Below are positions 59,601-64,000 of a DNA stretch of 64,000 bases, one piece after another. The stretch spans positions 62,001-126,000 of the forward strand of contig JAHLKC010000068.1 of the NCBI GenBank assembly GCA_025449115.1, in the 5' to 3' direction. Position 1 is the first letter of the stretch; the number at the start of each line of letters is the position of its first letter. The stretch is from Chytridium lagenaria. Taxonomy: Eukaryota; Chytridiomycota; Chytridiomycetes; Chytridiales; Chytridiaceae. The position numbers were made by a program, and so were the translations under genes. The notes below the pieces were generated by a model. It saw only the letters and a list, made by a program, of their open reading frames with translations. It ran no database searches and had not been told where the DNA came from.

Positions 59601-61555
59601 TCTTAGTGTACTGGGGGAACTGCAGTGATCGCAGCTCCAGGTGCCTTCGTAAAATCAGAATAAAATCCATAGGCTAATCAAATAAAAACTCACATAAATA
59701 TCAACACCAACTGCACCGTCAGAAGTCGGCCCACGCGAAGACCAAGTTGTTGGGGTCTCAGGAGGATTCTCAATCAGATTGTACATGGCCTCATGCATAG
59801 CAGGCGTGGCGTACGCGCCAACACTGACGCAACCAGCCGTGGTGCCTCCAGGAGCCCCGACAGTAGACAACGTCGGTCCAGAGTTACCTGCAGACGAAAT
59901 GACGATACAACCAGTCTTGTTCACAACATCGTCGCGTAAAAGCCAATAAAGCGTCCAAAATCGGGCTATATTCCTTTAGAAAACAAGCACTCTACAACCA
60001 TTTTCAAAACTCACAGTCATGATAGATTCTCCAAAACTTAAAGCAAGGCTGTTACTCACAAAGTACCTGCAAACGACGCTTACCTGATATTTGCAATATC
60101 CGCCTTCAACCTCGTCAGCTCGATAGCCGCCCGAACAAGTCCAGTTCCCGTCTCCATTCCCTTGACACGTACATCACCAATTTTCAAAGACACAATCTGA
60201 GCACCCGGAGCAACACCATTCTGACGAGCATCCCTAGGGTGGTTTGCTGCAGCAATACCGGGCAACGTGGGTGCCATGAGATCCAGACAAGGTCACGATG
60301 CTACCAGCTTTAGAAAAAAGGCGAGATCTGGAAAAACCTCAGCATTGATCCTTCATCAAAAATGTTGACGGAAAAGTTTAATAAGCTGTCGTCACCAAAT
60401 CTAGCATATTGATGTTCATCTCTGTAATTTGTCAAGAGGGGCGCATCTAGAACATTGTTGGATTAGAATATACTTAAGAGCATACCTGCCAAATTCCCCG
60501 ACTCATTTACATCAATGGAGGCCTGCCACTTATCACCATCATAGAAAACAACGCAATCCTATGGAAAATTAGAAAAGGCCGGCAAATCCCTAGCTCTACA
60601 TAAATAAGCCCTGGCTCCGAAAACGCCTGCATCTGCTCCTTTAAAGCCTCAATCCTAGCCTTAAGTTCCGTTCTCTCAGCAGTTTGAGCTTCAGTGGGCG
60701 TTGCAAAAGCCTTCTCATGATTTAAAAGCTGGTTCTGCACATCCGTGATAAGCTTATGGTGCTCAATCTCAAACTTCCTCTTCCGTTCCTGGAATGTGTG
60801 AAAACCCATAATTGATGCATTCAAACCTTCTTGAGGTCGTTGACAACCTCTCCGGGGAAGAGAGTGGAGAAAGTGGTCCATCCCAATCGGTATTTGTTGT
60901 CAGCCGGAAGCTTCCTGATGAACTGTTGAGAATGGTAGTTGTGAATACGACTCACCATGTGGCAGGAATGGTCAACGTCCGCCCAGTGAGTCCCTTCAAA
61001 GTCCTAACGACTTTCCCATCCTCCTCAGAAACAGTAGCCGAAACAACCGTATTGCAAGGAACATCACCTTGTCTGAAAAGACGTCAGTTGAAATGCACAT
61101 TCAAACGCGTAATACCCAGTGCAATCGATCAAGTCTATGATCTTCGGCGCGCCAGTCGTCGTTTTCTGAAGCCCAACGGCTCCTGGATCCACACCGGTAT
61201 CCAGAATAGCAATAATAGTCCCGCGTCCGTCAAAGGTGGGATGTTCGATGAGGAATTGTGAAGCTTGGGTTTCCTGTTATACAGAAAGGCACGGGTTAAG
61301 AATGTCTCCTGCTTTACGCCATTCATGATCTATTCTAGATGCATGCGCTTTTGTAGCAGTTAAGCACATAACAACTTCGCATACCTCTTTGGGGAGGATG
61401 GCCTCCACAGGGTACTCTCTCAATGGAGTCATAAAGTCGAGCATGGCTGTTGAAAGTTTTCGAGTGGTAAATTTGACCCGTGTGTTGTCGGGACACCACC
61501 TCGGGTTGAGACGTACGGTAATTAAAGATCGACAAAGCAGACGATGTAGAGACAT
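56619..61555 (-). CDS. TPP2: Tripeptidyl peptidase II
   Basis: TPP2 is a giant cytosolic subtilisin-type exopeptidase that removes tripeptides from proteasome products. Reading leftward, [12 protein letters not shown] and [20 protein letters not shown] lead to the catalytic Asp in [14 protein letters not shown]. The long TPP2-specific insert follows, then the catalytic His in [30 protein letters not shown], the oxyanion region [20 protein letters not shown] and the catalytic Ser in [20 protein letters not shown]. The rest is the TPP2 C-terminal domain, ending [20 protein letters not shown]. About ten introns interrupt it. A one-base insertion in GGG at 60260-60262 breaks the frame right after HGTHVA. 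The start is uncertain: ATG 61555 adds a short basic leader, and an ATG at about 61444 is also possible. The BAX-inhibitor gene lies about 96 bp upstream on the same strand. Confidence 0.96.
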
Positions 61556-61650
61556 TCAGCGCTTATTTGTTTATTGCCGCTGCAAAGCTGATGCATATAC
61601 AAATGAATTATTGGAAAACTTGCAACTTCTTCACACTCGAAAAAACAAAA

Positions 61651-62665
61651 TCAATCACGGGAGTCTCCGAGGATGCGCAAGATAGCGAGGAAAAGATTCA
61701 GGATGTCCAAGTAGAGCTATATCAAATTAATTAATCACCATTGAGACTATGATGCTAAGAAAAATAGTAAAACATACCTCAATGCTTGCAATTATGTACT
61801 CTTCGGGGCAGAAACGGTTGAAAAGCAAGTACGTATCATAAACAATGTATCCACAAAACAGCACCGCAATAATGATAGCGAAAACCAAATCCACGAGACG
61901 GCTAAAAGGAAGGAAGAGCTGCACAAAGGATGCAATCACTACAATCCATAACGTTCCAAACAGGAAAGGCGCCATGCCTGAAAAGTCCACTTTGGATTGA
62001 ACAGTAAACATGGTCAGGCCAATGAACAGAGCGAAGGTTAGAATGGCGGCTTGGAGAACAATAATGCTGTCATAGAAAGTGCAGACTGCGCCAACAGAGT
62101 AGGCTTCCTAGAAACAAGAGGAAAAAGAGAATAATGAAGATATCAATAATTAGTATATAAATACTTAGAATGTACATTCATTCAATCGGAATTTAATCGA
62201 GTGATTATCATAATTAAAACCAACAAAAGATTGAGATAAAACACCTCAATAAAACCAATTCTAATCCAAAACTCACCGTCAAAGTAAACGCAAGCAACAA
62301 ATACATATTTGTAGGATGCGACCTTCTAAATGCAAACAACGCCAGCAACAACCCTAACGCACCCAACGAACTAACAAAAACAAGTGCTGGGCTATCCAAG
62401 TAATCAGTTTTCCTCAAAAAAACACTCCTCCTACTTTGTCTGCACAAACTCTTTAATGGGAGCACTGAACATGAAAACGGCGCATACGATCGTCGTCAAC
62501 CCCAACTGAGCTGCAAGGATCGAGTATACTTTTCGAACAAAGGACAGGCGGATGCCTTGACTTGCATTCTCCATTGTTTCTTTGACATCGCTCCCATAGA
62601 CGGGGGGCTCGGATTCATCGTAGGTTGGGACGGCTCCGGTAAGCGGGTTGGTAGGTGGAGGCCAT
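61651..62665 (-). CDS. BAX-inhibitor-1/LFG family protein
   Basis: From ATG 62665 a Tyr/Pro-rich cytosolic start (TYDESEPPVYGSDVKETMEN) is followed by ASQGIRLSFVRKVYSILAAQ and then LGLTTIVCAVFMFS, the family's first span region. Further exons give ALVFVSSLGALGLLLALFAF, HPTNMYLLLAFT, AYSVGAVCTFYDSIIVLQAA, FLFGTLWIVVIASFVQLFLP and LVDLVFAIIIAVLFCGYIVY. The last exon encodes LYLDILNLFLAILRILGDSR. This is the seven-span TMBIM/LFG architecture (yeast Bxi1/Ybh3), acting as calcium leak and stress modulators in ER or Golgi membranes. A one-base frame change near 62634-62640 separates the first ten residues from the rest, and the junction near 62450 is not fully resolved. Confidence 0.92.
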
Positions 62666-63245
62666 TATGGATGAAGGGAGGAGGAAAGATGGGTAATGGA
62701 CTGTGGCGAAGCGAGACTGATGGATGGGAGCACAAGATTTTCGAAAAATACCTTATTACCTGACAAGAAACTCATATGCCGCTGTCACCAACTTCTATGG
62801 GTTCAAAGAGAAGTAATCATACTTTATTTTACATTTAAACCGAATAAAGGATCATACAATCCTCGGATGGGTTAAAATCGACCGAAAGTCCAGAACAACT
62901 CATCCAAAGCTTCACCCTCTCATAAAGATCCTCCTTAGCGTGACCAACCAGCTCTACAAATTCCTGCAAGTCCTAAATCACCAATAAATCCACAATGAAA
63001 GTTTTTAATGTAAGAAAATGCCGTAAATAACAGATTGAACTCGATCAATAAAGGTGAGGATAACAAGACAAGTACTTGTGAAAATACAATGGTTGATAGG
63101 ATAGAGGGGTGAGGAATTGTTCGCAAAAACGCACGACAAAAAAGCAGACAAAAAAAAACAGAGGCAGAATTACAACAAATAAAAATAAAACATACATTAA
63201 AACATAAAAAAAACACCTAACAAACTACAAAGAACAAAGTGTTGC
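62666..63245. other. Intergenic region
   Basis: A/T-rich spacer between the start of the BAX-inhibitor gene and the stop of chitin synthase, both on the minus strand. No further gene is recognised. Confidence 0.5.
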
Positions 63246-64000
63246 TCAAGAAGAAATCAGCGCCGTGGCCGTCGAAAATCGATTCTTATCAATCATAGCG
63301 TACCCATCCTCCTCCTTTGACCCATACTTCCCGGTTAATTGAGGGTCCTCAGAAGCCCCCGCCCTCTTCATCTTCCTTAAATTTCTCTTCCCTGCATGAT
63401 TCACCTGCAACACATCCGTAAAGAACTTTGCGAGCATAAATAGCAACACGCCGATAAATTTAACAGCCTGCAACACCGCCACACCACCAAGTACAATGAT
63501 CAAGTAGATATCGGTGTTGGCGAGGGTGATAGCGACAAAGTAGAGGGCGGCGTTGGAGGCGAGGTAGGAGAGGATGAGCTTGGTACGGAAACCGCGGTAA
63601 GAATCTTCTTGGGTAAGGTTCACAACAGTGACCTCCTTTTGCTTAGAACGGGCGGCAACAGCCATAAGTTCGGTGCGGACGGCGTTGTAGTAGGCGGAAC
63701 GGTCGGCGCGGTCAGAAACGACGTTGAGGTTTGCGACGAGGGAACCGTCCTTCTTCTCAACAGCGACGGAGGGAAGGACTTCTACAACGTTGTCTCCCCT
63801 ACAAATAATGGTCAACACATACAATCACGGGAAGAGTGGCAGATAAAAAAAACGATACAAATCACGGGGAAAAGTGGTAGATGAATAACGAGACTCACTT
63901 TGTTCCCCAAGAAACATCGTGAAGGTTAGACAAGGCATACACCGTAAGCACGTTAATGTATGACGGCAACATAAGTAGATCTACGAGAAACAAACGAGTC
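63246..64000 (-). CDS. Chitin synthase, C-terminal end (runs off right edge)
   Basis: The visible 3' portion encodes [20 protein letters not shown] followed by [13 protein letters not shown], the widely conserved end of the catalytic membrane domain of fungal chitin synthases. An intron of about 100 nt (63897 leftward) interrupts it at the Lys-Gly junction. The C-terminal region then has [20 protein letters not shown], a charged linker and two hydrophobic segments ([40 protein letters not shown]). It ends in a Lys-rich tail finishing TATALISS. Chitin synthases polymerise N-acetylglucosamine at the plasma membrane. The catalytic motifs (EDR, QRRRW) lie beyond the window. The fragment fits division I enzymes best, but the class cannot be fixed from this part. 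Confidence 0.93.

Overview
The window looks like nuclear DNA from a fungus, probably an early-diverging one. Fungal signs are the C-terminal end of a chitin synthase, a lumazine synthase of riboflavin synthesis, a Kha1-type cation/proton antiporter, and compact genes cut by many short GT-AG introns (mostly about 40-100 nt). I cannot name the species. There are no rRNA or tRNA genes, no CRISPR array and no intact transposon that I can support.

Layout, left to right: a membrane protein running off the left edge (-); a calmodulin/centrin-like EF-hand protein (-); a short unrecognised gene (-) head-to-head with a VASt-domain sterol-transfer-like protein (+); a SPRTN DNA-protein-crosslink protease (-); a Ser/Pro/Gln-rich protein (-); a long AT-rich gap; an ABCG half transporter (+); a membrane-anchored P-loop NTPase (+); a Diaphanous-type formin (-); an F-box-like protein (-); a 3 kb repeat-rich gap; a response regulator with a split receiver domain (+); a GRF-type zinc-finger protein (+); an unrecognised nuclear-looking protein (-); ALG7 (+); a Kha1-like antiporter with a C-terminal stress-protein-like region (-); a seven-span Cys-rich membrane protein (+); a coiled-coil protein (-); PIG-U (+); lumazine synthase (+); a WD40 protein (+); an unrecognised 152-aa protein (-); a 2H-phosphodiesterase-like protein (+); tripeptidyl peptidase II (-); a BAX-inhibitor/LFG protein (-); and chitin synthase, running off the right edge (-).

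The genes are ordinary eukaryotic housekeeping and signalling genes with no evident operon or cluster logic. Several are linked to the endomembrane system and cell surface: ALG7 starts N-glycan assembly, PIG-U attaches GPI anchors, chitin synthase builds the wall, the formin drives actin cables, and the VASt protein probably moves sterol at membrane contacts. Their clustering is probably coincidental.

The most important structural observation is that many conserved genes, including ALG7, TPP2, the antiporter, ABCG, SPRTN and the formin, need a one-base frame change in or beside a short homopolymer to read through. This pattern fits residual indel errors in the assembly better than decay. It means gene models drawn directly from this sequence will be cut into false fragments. 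I found no convincing undescribed multi-gene system. The best candidates for novelty are the seven-span Cys-rich protein, the membrane-anchored NTPase, the GRF/coiled-coil protein and the receiver with a large insertion.
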